DNA of 50,854 bases from contig NZ_JH932293.1 of NCBI RefSeq assembly GCF_000301075.1, positions 521,349-572,202 on the forward strand, written 5' to 3'. Below the pieces are notes generated by a model. The model was not told the origin of the DNA and made no database searches. It saw nothing but the letters and a program-made list of their open reading frames with translations. The position numbers were made by a program, and so were the translations under genes. Of the stretch, positions 25,508 to 34,753 are shown piece by piece (within the stretch, counting starts at the first letter, position 1; each line of letters begins with the position of its first letter). This stretch comes from Bergeyella zoohelcum ATCC 43767. Lineage in GTDB: Bacteria > Bacteroidota > Bacteroidia > Flavobacteriales > Weeksellaceae.

Positions 25508-26035
25508 ATGAAGAAATTATTCACAATGGCGGCAATCTCTTTCGGATTAGCCATGGGAGCACAAGAGGTAGCTTCGGATAATAGTGCTTTTAGAGGTGCT
25601 TCGGATCTTAGATTAAATGTAGGTGCGAATATTCAGCACGGCGGAACTGGAATTGCTGTGATTTTAGACAAAGGTTTCGGGGAGAGTTTTTCCGCAGGAA
25701 TTCAGGCGGGTTATCTTTTAGGGGTAGATGAGGCAATGATTACAGAAGGTGCCAAGCCGCATCACCGTTTTGATGCTAAGGTAAGAGCGAATGCTAATTT
25801 GGGCAGTGTCATCGGTTTTCCTGAGGAGTTGGATGTATATCCAGGGCTTAATTTAGGATTGAAAAACTTCGGTGGTCATGTAGGTACGCGTTATTTTTTT
25901 AGCAAGGGATTTGGTGTCTTTGCAGAAGCCCAATTTCCGCTTGCCAGATTTAATAAACGAGCAGAATCTTACCAGCTTTGGAATAATCAGTTCGCATTCC
26001 TAATAGGAGCGTCTTTTGATTTGACGAAGAGATAA
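25508..26035 (+). CDS. Predicted outer-membrane beta-barrel protein
   Basis: The 175-residue product has a signal peptide MKKLFTMAAISFGLAMG-AQ. The mature part consists of amphipathic strands (LRLNVGANIQ, SAGIQAGYLLG, HHRFDAKVRANANLG, FGGHVGTRYFF, FAFLIGASFDL), as in small barrels. It resembles a Bacteroidetes family I know as DUF6646, but I am not certain. It follows the Gate-domain gene by 9 nt and is probably co-transcribed. A bidirectional terminator separates it from clpC. Confidence 0.72.
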   Translation: MKKLFTMAAISFGLAMGAQEVASDNSAFRGASDLRLNVGANIQHGGTGIAVILDKGFGESFSAGIQAGYLLGVDEAMITEGAKPHHRFDAKVRANANLGSVIGFPEELDVYPGLNLGLKNFGGHVGTRYFFSKGFGVFAEAQFPLARFNKRAESYQLWNNQFAFLIGASFDLTKR

Positions 26036-26063
26036 TTCAGCTCTATTATGGATTTCTAAATCA

Positions 26064-26095
26064 AAACCCTCACTAAAATAGTGAGGGTTTTGTCT
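26064..26095. terminator. Bidirectional terminator between the barrel gene and clpC
   Basis: AAACCCTCAC (26064-26073) and GTGAGGGTTT (26081-26090) form a perfect 10-bp stem with a 7-nt loop. Flanking A- and T-runs let it serve both convergent genes. Confidence 0.85.
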
Positions 26096-28587
26096 TATTT
26101 TTGTATTAATCTGTCTTTTGCTTCGTTGAGGTCTAGTATGATGGCATCTCCTTCATTGAGCTGTTTATTAACCAGCAACTCCGCCAATACATCTTCTATA
26201 TACTTTTGGATGGCTCTTTTCAGTGGCCTTGCACCGAAATTTTTGTCCCAACCTTTGTCTGCAATAAAATCTTTTGCCTCTTCGGTAAGGGTAACATGAT
26301 AGTTCAGTTTTTCTAATCTGCTATAAAGTTTATGGAGTTCCAAATCAATGATTTTTCGGATGTCCTCTTTTTCTAAAGCATTGAAAATAATGATATCATC
26401 TATCCTATTGAGGAATTCTGGTGCAAAAGCTTTCTTAAGAGCACTCTCTATAGTAGCTCTGGCATGTGCATCAGTGTTGGATTTTTTTGCACTCGTTCCG
26501 AAGCCTACCCCATCACCAAAGTCTTTCAAGTCTCGGGTACCAATGTTAGAAGTAAGAATGATAATGGTGTTTCTGAAATCAATTTTTCTACCCAAAGAAT
26601 CCGTTACATGCCCTTCGTCTAAGATTTGGAGCAAGATGTTAAATACATCAGGATGAGCTTTTTCTATTTCGTCTAAAAGCACTACGGCGTAAGGTTTTCT
26701 TCTCACGGCTTCAGTGAGCTGTCCGCCTTCTTCATAGCCTACATATCCTGGAGGCGCTCCTACCAATCTAGATACGGCAAACTTCTCCATGTATTCACTC
26801 ATGTCTATACGGATGAGGGCGTCATCAGAATCAAAAAGTTCTCTTGCCATGATTTTTGCCAACTCCGTTTTTCCCACTCCTGTAGTTCCAAGGAATACGA
26901 AAGTACCGATAGGTCTGTTCGGGTCTTTGAGTCCTGCACGGTTTCTTTGAATGGCTTTTACCACTTTTTTCACGGCTTCTTCTTGTCCGATGACTTTGCC
27001 ATTAAGTTTATCATCCATGGATGCCAATTTGTCTAGCTCTTTTTTACCTACTTTGGTTACAGGGACACCGCTCATCATGGATACTACTTCGGCTACATTT
27101 TCTTCTGTTACTGTTTCGCGGTTTTCTTTCACCTCTTTATCCCATCTTTCTTGTGCTGATGTAAGCTCCATTTGCAGTCTTTCCTCTTCATCTTTTAGCG
27201 TTCTGGCCTCTATATAATCTTGCCTTTTTACGGCAGCCATTTTTTTCGCTTTTACTGCTTCTATTTTCTCTTCGAAATCCATAATTTCCACAGGTGTTTT
27301 CATGTTTTTTATATACACTCTAGCTCCTGCTTCATCTAGGGCATCAATGGCTTTATCTGGCAGAAAACGGTCTGTAATATATCTGGTAGTAAGGTTTACA
27401 CAGGCATTTACTGCTTCTTCGGTATAAGTAACATTGTGATGGGCTTCGTACTTGTCTTTAATCTGATGAAGAATTTGTATAGTTTCTTCCACAGAAGTAG
27501 GCTCTACCATTACCTTTTGGAAGCGGCGTTCCAAGGCACCATCTTTTTCTATGTATTGTCTATACTCGTCTAGGGTAGTAGCTCCTATGCACTGGATTTC
27601 TCCTCTTGCCAAAGCGGGTTTAAACATATTAGAAGCGTCTAAACTTCCCGTAGAGCCACCTGCTCCTACGATGGTGTGTAGCTCATCAATGAAAAGGATG
27701 ACATCTTTATTTTTTTCCAGCTCGGTCATGATGGCTTTCATTCTTTCCTCGAACTGTCCGCGGTATTTGGTGCCTGCTACTAAACTTCCTAAGTCTAAGG
27801 TGATTACCCTTTTGTTAAAAAGAATTCTGGATACTTTTTTCTGATGAATTCTTAGGGCAAGCCCTTCTGCAATGGCAGATTTTCCCACTCCAGGCTCTCC
27901 AATGAGGAGCGGATTGTTCTTTTTTCGTCTGGAAAGAATTTGAGATACTCTTTCTATTTCTTTTTCTCTACCGATGACAGGGTCTAACGCACCATCTTTT
28001 GCCAATGCGGTAAGGTCTCTACCGAAGTTGTCCAGTGTAGGCGTTTTAGATTTTCCAGTACCCAAATTTCCTGTAGGCTTTTTCATGGGCTGACTTTCAT
28101 CGGGATCATCAGATTCATCATAAGCAGACATCTGAGGATTCATGCCAGAGTCTTTAAGCATGGCTCTAAATGCAGCGGATACCGCACTGTAATCCACATC
28201 ATAGGCACTGAGTATGCTAGAAGTAGGGTCTTCAAATTTATAAAGAATACCCAGTAGGAGATGTACGGTATTTATTTCAGCTCCTTGGTATTGTCTGCAT
28301 TCCAATTCTGCTCTTCGGATGGCTTGGTCTGCCATTTTGGTAAAGAAGATATTTTGCGTTTCCATTAAATTGGGATTAAGAGAAACAGCAGACATATTTT
28401 CTATTTTTCTACGAACTTGGGTAAGGTCTACATCTAATTTTCTGAGAATATCCTTTGCAGAGTTTTCTGTCTTTAGGATGCCCAGCAGTAGATGCTCCGT
28501 ATTTACATGCTCACTTTTAAGGCGGCGAGCCTCACTTTTACTATGTTTGAAGACATTATTTACACCTTCAGAAAATTGATAATTCAT
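26095..28587 (-). CDS. clpC: ATP-dependent Clp protease ATP-binding subunit ClpC
   Basis: The 830-residue AAA+ unfoldase feeds substrates to ClpP. Two Clp-N repeats occupy about 1-150, followed by an acidic/Gly linker (about 150-185). The first AAA domain has Walker A GEPGVGKS at 230-237. A UVR-like coiled segment (KKMAAVKRQDYIEARTLKDE) marks it as ClpC rather than ClpB. The second AAA domain has Walker A GTTGVGKT near 570 and LLDEIEKAHPDVFN. ClpP is not in this window. A -7 box is seen at 28655-28662. Confidence 0.96.
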   Translation of the reverse strand: MNYQFSEGVNNVFKHSKSEARRLKSEHVNTEHLLLGILKTENSAKDILRKLDVDLTQVRRKIENMSAVSLNPNLMETQNIFFTKMADQAIRRAELECRQYQGAEINTVHLLLGILYKFEDPTSSILSAYDVDYSAVSAAFRAMLKDSGMNPQMSAYDESDDPDESQPMKKPTGNLGTGKSKTPTLDNFGRDLTALAKDGALDPVIGREKEIERVSQILSRRKKNNPLLIGEPGVGKSAIAEGLALRIHQKKVSRILFNKRVITLDLGSLVAGTKYRGQFEERMKAIMTELEKNKDVILFIDELHTIVGAGGSTGSLDASNMFKPALARGEIQCIGATTLDEYRQYIEKDGALERRFQKVMVEPTSVEETIQILHQIKDKYEAHHNVTYTEEAVNACVNLTTRYITDRFLPDKAIDALDEAGARVYIKNMKTPVEIMDFEEKIEAVKAKKMAAVKRQDYIEARTLKDEEERLQMELTSAQERWDKEVKENRETVTEENVAEVVSMMSGVPVTKVGKKELDKLASMDDKLNGKVIGQEEAVKKVVKAIQRNRAGLKDPNRPIGTFVFLGTTGVGKTELAKIMARELFDSDDALIRIDMSEYMEKFAVSRLVGAPPGYVGYEEGGQLTEAVRRKPYAVVLLDEIEKAHPDVFNILLQILDEGHVTDSLGRKIDFRNTIIILTSNIGTRDLKDFGDGVGFGTSAKKSNTDAHARATIESALKKAFAPEFLNRIDDIIIFNALEKEDIRKIIDLELHKLYSRLEKLNYHVTLTEEAKDFIADKGWDKNFGARPLKRAIQKYIEDVLAELLVNKQLNEGDAIILDLNEAKDRLIQK

Positions 28588-28654
28588 TGTATATCGCTTA
28601 AAGAATGATATTCTTTTCGGTGTTTTACCATTCCGAAAAAGAAATTATGTACTC

Positions 28655-28662
28655 CAAAATTA
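28655..28662 (-). promoter_or_regulatory. -7 box (TAATTTTG) of clpC
   Basis: A perfect TAnnTTTG on the minus strand, 67 nt before the clpC ATG. The remainder of 28588-28991 holds only the two divergent promoters and no supportable gene. Confidence 0.4.
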
Positions 28663-28961
28663 CAAAATACTTACCAAAGTAAATAATGTGACGGAATGGC
28701 ATATAGCAACTTTTCTGGCTCCAAAAAGTATTTTTCATGCCAAGAGACTTATATAAAGTAGATGCTTAAAATTTTGCTTCTCTCGTAATTGTTAATGTGT
28801 GTTATTTTTAAGTTATTGATAATTAGTAGCGTTTTATGTGATTTTTTTGAAGAAAGTGTAAATGAGCTTTGAGAGCTATGTGCTTTACTATTGTTTTGGA
28901 TTTAACTCTGAAATTTTAATATTGAAATCAAAGAAAATGTTTCTATTCCAAAAAATAATTG

Positions 28962-28969
28962 TATTTTTG
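28962..28969 (+). promoter_or_regulatory. -7 box (TATTTTTG) of rplY
   Basis: A perfect TAnnTTTG, 22 nt before the ATG at 28992. It lies inside the upstream extension of the frame and supports the later start. Confidence 0.55.
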
Positions 28970-28991
28970 CAATTCAAAATTTTTATACAAT

Positions 28992-29585
28992 ATGAAATCT
29001 ATTACAATTCAAGGCGCAAAAAGAGAAAGCGTTGGCAAGAAATCTACAAAAGCCCTTCGTGATGCTGAATTAGTTCCTTGTGTTGTGTATGGAGGAAAAG
29101 AAGCTTTAAGTTTCTCTACAGAAGAGAAATCTTTTAAGAACTTGGTTTATACTCCTGAAGCACACACAGTAGAACTCGTTATCGATGGGGAGACTATTCC
29201 TGCTGTACTTCAGGATATTCAGTTCCACCCAATTACGGATAGAATCCTTCATGCAGATTTTTATCAGTTATCTGAAGACAAACCAGTAATTATGGATGTT
29301 CCTGTAAGACTTACTGGTAGAGCGAAAGGGGTGGTAGCTGGTGGAGCACTTCGTCAGTCTTTCCGTAAATTGAGATTGAAAGCACTTCCAGCAAACTTAC
29401 CAGATGAAATAGTGGTGGATGTTACTCCATTAAGAATTGGTAATAAGCTTTATATCGGAGATATTAAGAATGAAAATTACACATTCATGCATCCTGATAA
29501 TGCGGTAGTAGTGGCAGTGAAGATGTCAAGAAACGCAATGAAAAATGCTCAAGCAGGAGGAATGGATGATGAAGATGATGAATAA
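28992..29585 (+). CDS. rplY: 50S ribosomal protein L25/general stress protein Ctc
   Basis: I choose the ATG at 28992 (MKSITIQGAKRESVGK). The open frame extends to 28959 but overlaps the promoter box. The 197-residue protein has the 5S-rRNA-binding L25 domain (about 1-92) with VPCVVYGGKE and IQFHPITDRILHADF, and the C-terminal TL5/Ctc domain (about 98-180). It ends in an acidic tail. It stabilises the 5S rRNA region of the ribosome. A strong terminator follows. Confidence 0.95.
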   Translation: MKSITIQGAKRESVGKKSTKALRDAELVPCVVYGGKEALSFSTEEKSFKNLVYTPEAHTVELVIDGETIPAVLQDIQFHPITDRILHADFYQLSEDKPVIMDVPVRLTGRAKGVVAGGALRQSFRKLRLKALPANLPDEIVVDVTPLRIGNKLYIGDIKNENYTFMHPDNAVVVAVKMSRNAMKNAQAGGMDDEDDE

Positions 29586-29612
29586 AATTCATACTCTGTT
29601 CTATAAAATAAG

Positions 29613-29645
29613 ATTGCCTCAAAATTTTGAGGCAATTTTTTTTAT
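29613..29645 (+). terminator. Terminator after rplY
   Basis: ATTGCCTC (29613-29620) and GAGGCAAT (29629-29636) pair over AAAATTTT, followed by nine T residues. Confidence 0.85.
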
Positions 29646-29684
29646 GAATTCCACATAGTCGGTTAATTTTTAAACATTTTAAAC

Positions 29685-29692
29685 TAAATTTG
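29685..29692 (+). promoter_or_regulatory. -7 box (TAAATTTG) of ugd
   Basis: A perfect TAnnTTTG, 20 nt before the ATG at 29713. It is the first promoter of the polysaccharide region. Confidence 0.5.
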
Positions 29693-29712
29693 CACAAACA
29701 AAAATAAATAAG

Positions 29713-31023
29713 ATGAATATTGCTATAGTAGGAACAGGCTATGTGGGTTTAGTAACGGGTACTACACTCGCAGAACTCGGGAATTCAGTATATTGCGTAG
29801 ATGTAGATGCCGAAAAAGTAGAACGGATGAAAAAAGGTATCGTACCTATCTACGAGCCTGGACTAGAGGAAATGTTTACCAGAAATATTCAGGCACAGAG
29901 ATTACACTTTACGACAGATTTAAAAGAAGCATTGGAGGTAAGTGAAGTGGTGTATCTCGCACTGCCTACGCCGCCGGGAGAGGATGGTTCTGCAGATTTA
30001 TCCTATGTGCTGAAAGTGGCTAATGACATCGGTGAATTTATGACGGATTATAAAGTAGTGGTAAATAAATCTACTGTTCCTGTAGGGACTGCGGATAAAG
30101 TGAGAGCTACCATCTCTGCAAAAACCAATATTCCTTTTGATGTGGTTTCTAATCCAGAGTTTCTTCGTGAAGGTTTTGCGGTGGAGGATTCTATGAATCC
30201 TGCTAGAGTGGTGGTAGGCTGCTCCTCTGAAAAGGCTAAAGATATTATGTCTAAAATTTATCAGCCATTTACTAATACGGGAATTCCTATTATTTTTATG
30301 GATGAAAAGTCCTCGGAATTAACGAAATATGCGGCTAATTCTTTCCTAGCAGTAAAGATTACCTTTATGAATGAAATTGCCAATTATTGTGAGAAAGTAG
30401 GAGCAGATGTGGATAAAGTAAGATTAGGGATGGGAAGTGATGATAGAATAGGGCATAGATTTCTTTTTCCAGGGATAGGCTACGGTGGTTCTTGTTTTCC
30501 TAAGGATGTGAAAGCCCTCATTAAATCTGGAAAAGAGGAAGATTTTAACTTCCAAATTTTGGAGGCTACAGAAGAGGTCAATCAAAAACAAAAAGTCATT
30601 CTTTCTTATGAAATAGAAAAGTATTTCGGAGGGGATTTGAAAGGTAAAAAAATTGCACTTTGGGGATTGGCATTTAAGGCAAACACAGATGATATTCGTG
30701 AGGCATCTTCATTAGATAATATCAAAATCCTTTTGGAAAAAGGGGCGGAAATAGTGGCGTATGATGCTATTGCAGAAGATAATGTGAAGAGAGTTTTAGG
30801 AGATAAAATTCAGTATGCCAAAGATATGTATAGCTGTGTAGAGGGAGCCGACTGTCTATTCATCGCTACTGAGTGGAGTGAGTTTAAGAATCCTAATTTC
30901 GATATTTTGGCAGAAAAAATGAAGAATAAGGTGATTTTTGATGGAAGGAATATGTTCCCTTTAGAATTACCTGAGCAAAATGGATTTTACTATCAGTCTA
31001 TTGGTAGAAAACTAGTGAAATAG
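29713..31023 (+). CDS. ugd: UDP-glucose 6-dehydrogenase
   Basis: The enzyme oxidises UDP-glucose (or a related UDP-sugar) twice with NAD to the uronic acid, a precursor for surface polysaccharides. The 436-residue protein has the N-terminal NAD fold (GTGYVGLVTGTTLAELG at 7-23), catalytic Cys261 in GYGGSCFPKD, and the C-terminal domain starting GKKIALWGLAFKANTDDIREA. UDP-ManNAc dehydrogenases share the fold, so the exact sugar is less sure. It opens the polysaccharide locus. Confidence 0.9.
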   Translation: MNIAIVGTGYVGLVTGTTLAELGNSVYCVDVDAEKVERMKKGIVPIYEPGLEEMFTRNIQAQRLHFTTDLKEALEVSEVVYLALPTPPGEDGSADLSYVLKVANDIGEFMTDYKVVVNKSTVPVGTADKVRATISAKTNIPFDVVSNPEFLREGFAVEDSMNPARVVVGCSSEKAKDIMSKIYQPFTNTGIPIIFMDEKSSELTKYAANSFLAVKITFMNEIANYCEKVGADVDKVRLGMGSDDRIGHRFLFPGIGYGGSCFPKDVKALIKSGKEEDFNFQILEATEEVNQKQKVILSYEIEKYFGGDLKGKKIALWGLAFKANTDDIREASSLDNIKILLEKGAEIVAYDAIAEDNVKRVLGDKIQYAKDMYSCVEGADCLFIATEWSEFKNPNFDILAEKMKNKVIFDGRNMFPLELPEQNGFYYQSIGRKLVK

Positions 31024-31062
31024 AATTTTTGCTAAAAAGCTAGAAAGCTAAAAGGTTAGAGG

Positions 31063-31185
31063 GTGAGGGAGATAAAATCTCATAAAGATTTGAAAGTTTA
31101 TCAAGAATCAATGATTTTGGTAAGGGATATTTACACTCTAACTCAAAACTTTCCAAAGGAAGAGGTTTTTGGACTAACTTCGTAA
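31063..31185 (+). pseudogene. Remnant of a four-helix-bundle (23S rRNA IVS-type) protein gene
   Basis: From a GTG at 31063 the frame reads a 40-residue N-terminus with SHKDLKVYQESMILVRDIY and TQNFPKEEVFGLTS, then a TAA stop. Intact members of this family run about 115-125 residues and continue with a Q-I-R-R-A block just where this one stops. Only the first third remains. It is flanked by imperfect inverted repeats (AAAGCTAGAAAGCTAAAAGGTTAG near 31032-31058 against TTTCTAACTTTCTAACC near 31294-31318). The family is common as a stray gene in Bacteroidetes polysaccharide loci. The remainder of 31024-31340 has nothing else. Confidence 0.7.
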
Positions 31186-31340
31186 ATATTTTACCCAAGA
31201 AAACAATGAAATTAAAAAGAGAATTTTTTTTATTAAGATATGCTAATCAAATTAATTACAAGTTTAAATTTAAAATAGAAAGTAAGCATTTTTTACTTTC
31301 TAACTTTCTAACCTCTTAACCTTATAACTTTAATAAAAAT

Positions 31341-32429
31341 ATGAAATCAATCATCATAACAGGTGGAGCAGGATTCATCGGTTCTCATGTGGTAAGGGAG
31401 TTTGTGAAAAACTTGCCACAAACTAAAATCATCAATCTGGATGCCCTTACCTATGCAGGGAATTTGGAAAATCTCAAGGATATAGAAAACGAGCCTAATT
31501 ATATCTTTGAAAAGGCAGACATTACAAAACCTGAACAGCTAAGAGCGGTATTTGAAAAACATCACCCCGATGCGGTGGTGCATTTGGCAGCGGAAAGCCA
31601 TGTGGATAGAAGTATCACAGACCCGAACGCCTTTATCAATACCAATGTGATGGGGACGGCCAATTTACTAAACCTTTGCCGAGAGTTTTGGACATTGAAT
31701 CCAGAACATACGCATGGTAATTTTCCTAATGCGCCAAGAGAAAATCTGTTCTACCATGTTTCTACAGATGAGGTGTATGGTGCATTAGGCGAAACGGGAT
31801 TCTTTACCGAGGACACACCGTATGACCCGAAATCTCCGTATTCGGCCAGTAAAGCTGCGAGTGACCATTTGGTAAGAGCGTACGGGAATACCTATGGTTT
31901 GCCTTTCATCGTATCCAATTGTTCTAATAATTACGGGCCTAATCACTTCCCAGAGAAGCTCATTCCGCTGTGTATTTCCAATATTATCCATGAAAAACCA
32001 CTGCCGATTTATGGCGATGGAAAATATACGCGTGATTGGCTCTTTGTAATAGACCATGCAAAAGCCATTTTCCAAATTTTCCACGAAGCGAAAACAGGCG
32101 AAACTTATAACATCGGTGGTTGGAACGAATGGCAAAACATTGACTTGATTAAAGAACTCATCCAACAGATGGATGCTAAACTGGGCAGACCTCAGGGATA
32201 TTCAGAAAAACTGATTAATTTCGTGAAAGACCGCCCAGGGCATGATAAACGCTATGCCATTGACGCCACCAAGCTCAATAAAGATTTAGGCTGGAAGCCA
32301 TCGGTAACTTTTGAAGAAGGATTGGCCAAAACCATAGATTGGTTTTTGGAAAATCAAGAATGGCTGGAAAATGTAACCAGCGGAGCGTATCAAGAGTATT
32401 ATAAGGAGCAGTATGAAAAAGCGAAATAG
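31341..32429 (+). CDS. rfbB: dTDP-glucose 4,6-dehydratase
   Basis: RfbB converts dTDP-glucose to dTDP-4-keto-6-deoxyglucose, the intermediate for rhamnose and other deoxysugars. The 362-residue extended SDR has the GGAGFIGSHV NAD loop (7-16), HLAAESHVDRSI, the catalytic STDEVYGALGE region and YSASKAASD (Tyr-Lys pair). SNNYGPNHFPEKLIPL and RDWLFVIDHAKA confirm RfbB. rfbA lies 3.6 kb downstream; rfbC and rfbD are not in this window. Confidence 0.95.
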   Translation: MKSIIITGGAGFIGSHVVREFVKNLPQTKIINLDALTYAGNLENLKDIENEPNYIFEKADITKPEQLRAVFEKHHPDAVVHLAAESHVDRSITDPNAFINTNVMGTANLLNLCREFWTLNPEHTHGNFPNAPRENLFYHVSTDEVYGALGETGFFTEDTPYDPKSPYSASKAASDHLVRAYGNTYGLPFIVSNCSNNYGPNHFPEKLIPLCISNIIHEKPLPIYGDGKYTRDWLFVIDHAKAIFQIFHEAKTGETYNIGGWNEWQNIDLIKELIQQMDAKLGRPQGYSEKLINFVKDRPGHDKRYAIDATKLNKDLGWKPSVTFEEGLAKTIDWFLENQEWLENVTSGAYQEYYKEQYEKAK

Positions 32430-32463
32430 AAATTATTTATATTGAAACAAAAATAAAAAAGGT

Positions 32464-33417
32464 TTGGACTTAATAAGTTTTATAGTTCCTGTATATAACG
32501 AGCAAGAAACAATAAGGATTTTCCATAAAGAAATTTGTCATTTTTTTCAAAATGAAATTGATAATGAAAAGTACTCTTTTGAGTTGGTTTTTGTGAATGA
32601 TGGAAGCGATGATAAAACAATGGATGTTTTACAGGAACTTTATGAAATGAATTCAAACATTACAGTCGTTAGCTTTTCAAGGAATTTTGGGAAAGAGAAT
32701 GCCCTGTTTGCAGGTTTGGAACATATATCAATAGATGGTAAAATTATTATCCCAATAGATGTAGATTTACAAGATCCTTTATTAGTTATCAAAACAATGC
32801 TAGAAAAATATGAAGAAGGTTATGATGTGGTTTTAGCAAAAAGGGCAGAAAGGCAAAAAGATGGTTTTTTGAAAAGATTTTCGGCAGAGCAATTTTACAA
32901 GGTGTATAATAAAATTGCTAAAGTAAAATTGGAACCCAATGTAGGGGATTTCCGTTTAATGACCAGAAATGTTGTGGATGAAATTCTTAAACTAAAAGAA
33001 AATCAGCTTTTTATGAAAGGGGTTTTTAATTGGGTAGGATTTCGTTCAGCAATTGTGGAGTATAATAGAGAAGAGCGAGTTGCAGGTAGTAGTAAATTTA
33101 ACGGGTATAAACTTTGGAATTTGGCATTAGAAGGCATTACTTCTTTTTCCACTATACCCATTCGAGTTTGGCTATATATAGGCTCGTTTATTGCTTTTTT
33201 GTCCTTTGTTTTAGGAATAAAAGTTTTAATTGAAAAATTCTTTTTTGGAATACAAGAGCAAGGGTATGCCTCTATCATAGTTTCTGTATTCTTTATAGGA
33301 GGTGTGCAGCTAATTGGAATAGGTATATTAGGGGAATATATAGGGAGGATTTATATGGAGGTAAAGAGAAGACCTCGTTATATTGTGCAAAAATTATTGA
33401 AAAATGAACAAAAATAA
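32464..33417 (+). CDS. GtrB-like polyprenyl-phosphate glycosyltransferase (GT2)
   Basis: The start is taken as a TTG at 32464, since no ATG lies near the conserved opening LISFIVPVYNEQETI. The 317-residue protein has the GT2 catalytic domain (about 4-220), with PIDVDLQDP as the metal motif, and two C-terminal membrane helices (about 232-255 and 268-292). This layout is typical of DPM1/GtrB enzymes that load a sugar onto polyprenyl phosphate. The next gene overlaps it by 14 nt and could be the user of that donor. Confidence 0.88.
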   Translation: MDLISFIVPVYNEQETIRIFHKEICHFFQNEIDNEKYSFELVFVNDGSDDKTMDVLQELYEMNSNITVVSFSRNFGKENALFAGLEHISIDGKIIIPIDVDLQDPLLVIKTMLEKYEEGYDVVLAKRAERQKDGFLKRFSAEQFYKVYNKIAKVKLEPNVGDFRLMTRNVVDEILKLKENQLFMKGVFNWVGFRSAIVEYNREERVAGSSKFNGYKLWNLALEGITSFSTIPIRVWLYIGSFIAFLSFVLGIKVLIEKFFFGIQEQGYASIIVSVFFIGGVQLIGIGILGEYIGRIYMEVKRRPRYIVQKLLKNEQK

Positions 33418-34753
33418 CTTTGGGCTACTATTTTTGGTAAACTTGATTGTTATTTTACCAATAATATATTTGAGCATATACAATTATCCATCATCTGATG
33501 ATTTTAGCTATGCTATTGATTCCCACAAGGGTTTTATGGAGAGGCAGATATGGCACTATAATAACTGGGGTTCTCGGTATATGGCTACTGCTTTTCTCAT
33601 TACAAGTCCCTTAAATTTTGGCTCAGATCAGTATTTTGGACTTTACACCTTTGCTTTTATAATGTTATTTTATTTTGCTAATCATCGTATTCTAAAAGAT
33701 GTTGGCATGGAGGATAAAAGAAAAAGGTTTGTGGTTAATTTAAGTATTATCTCTGTTTATACTTTGTTGCAAACCTCTCTTGTGGAGAATTATTTTTGGT
33801 TAGCAGGAAGTGCTACTTATTTTTTACCCTCTATTTTATTTATTTTTTATATTTCCTGTTTGAAAAGAATATTTAGTCATCAAAGAGCTTTGCTTAATTC
33901 ATTTTTTGCTATGAGCTCTATGTTAATCATTGGTGGATGTAGTGAATTATTGGTTGGTTTTTCGGGGATTATTACAGGGATATTGTTCATTTTTTACTTT
34001 ATAAAGAATAAAAAGATAAACTATTCTTATATCATTCTTATTTTATTGATTGTAGGGTTATTTTTGTTTGTATATTTAAGTCCTGGAAATGAAGTCAGAG
34101 GACAGATAAAGAAAGCGGAATTATCTCTTATGGATGTAGCTTTCATGAGTTTTAATAAAGTTATTGTTATCAATATTCGTTATCTTGTTGTAGGATTTAT
34201 TCTTTTTGTTTTATTGTTCAAAACAGTGAATGTAAAGCTGACTATTAATAATAAAATAAAACATCCGATTTATATTTTTGTATTTTATAATTTTCTCCTA
34301 TTTATAGGTTCTTTCATTACAATATATAAACTGACTTATTATTATCCACCAAGGGTAGAGAATTTGTTATTATTTGTTTCTTTAATATTTATTTTTCTTC
34401 TGTCTTATATTTTTTATGAAAGATATTTTGTTAACCTTAAAAATATATACTACATCGTCAGTGGTGTTGCGGTATGTTTAGTTTATTTTTGTGTTCCCAA
34501 AAATAGTTTTCAAAGGGAAAGCAATCTTCAGTTGCTTTACTCTGATATTTTTAATAGCAGAGCAAAAGAGTATGTGGAACAAATCAACGAAAGAAAACAA
34601 TTAATAAAGCATTGTGATGAATGTACGGTTCCTGCTATCAAAAATGCTCCAAGAACTATTTTGTTTAAAGATATTACTTCTGATAAGCACCACTATATTA
34701 ATACATCTGTGGCTCATTTTTATCAAATAAAAAGCATCAAAACGGATGAATAA
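33404..34753 (+). CDS. DUF6056-like GT-C-type membrane protein
   Basis: The 449-residue protein has about 11 membrane helices. An Asp-Asp motif (YPSSDDFSYA, about 27-36) lies in the first loop after helix 1, as in GT-C glycosyltransferases that use polyprenyl-phosphate sugars. The block HYNNWGSRYMATAF follows. The pattern is that of DUF6056. The soluble C-terminus (about 375-449) contains a CDEC motif. It overlaps the GtrB-like gene by 14 nt and the acyltransferase gene by 8 nt. A role in transferring a side sugar to the surface polysaccharide is inferred. The strong A+T bias suggests acquisition. Confidence 0.7.
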   Translation: MNKNNFGLLFLVNLIVILPIIYLSIYNYPSSDDFSYAIDSHKGFMERQIWHYNNWGSRYMATAFLITSPLNFGSDQYFGLYTFAFIMLFYFANHRILKDVGMEDKRKRFVVNLSIISVYTLLQTSLVENYFWLAGSATYFLPSILFIFYISCLKRIFSHQRALLNSFFAMSSMLIIGGCSELLVGFSGIITGILFIFYFIKNKKINYSYIILILLIVGLFLFVYLSPGNEVRGQIKKAELSLMDVAFMSFNKVIVINIRYLVVGFILFVLLFKTVNVKLTINNKIKHPIYIFVFYNFLLFIGSFITIYKLTYYYPPRVENLLLFVSLIFIFLLSYIFYERYFVNLKNIYYIVSGVAVCLVYFCVPKNSFQRESNLQLLYSDIFNSRAKEYVEQINERKQLIKHCDECTVPAIKNAPRTILFKDITSDKHHYINTSVAHFYQIKSIKTDE

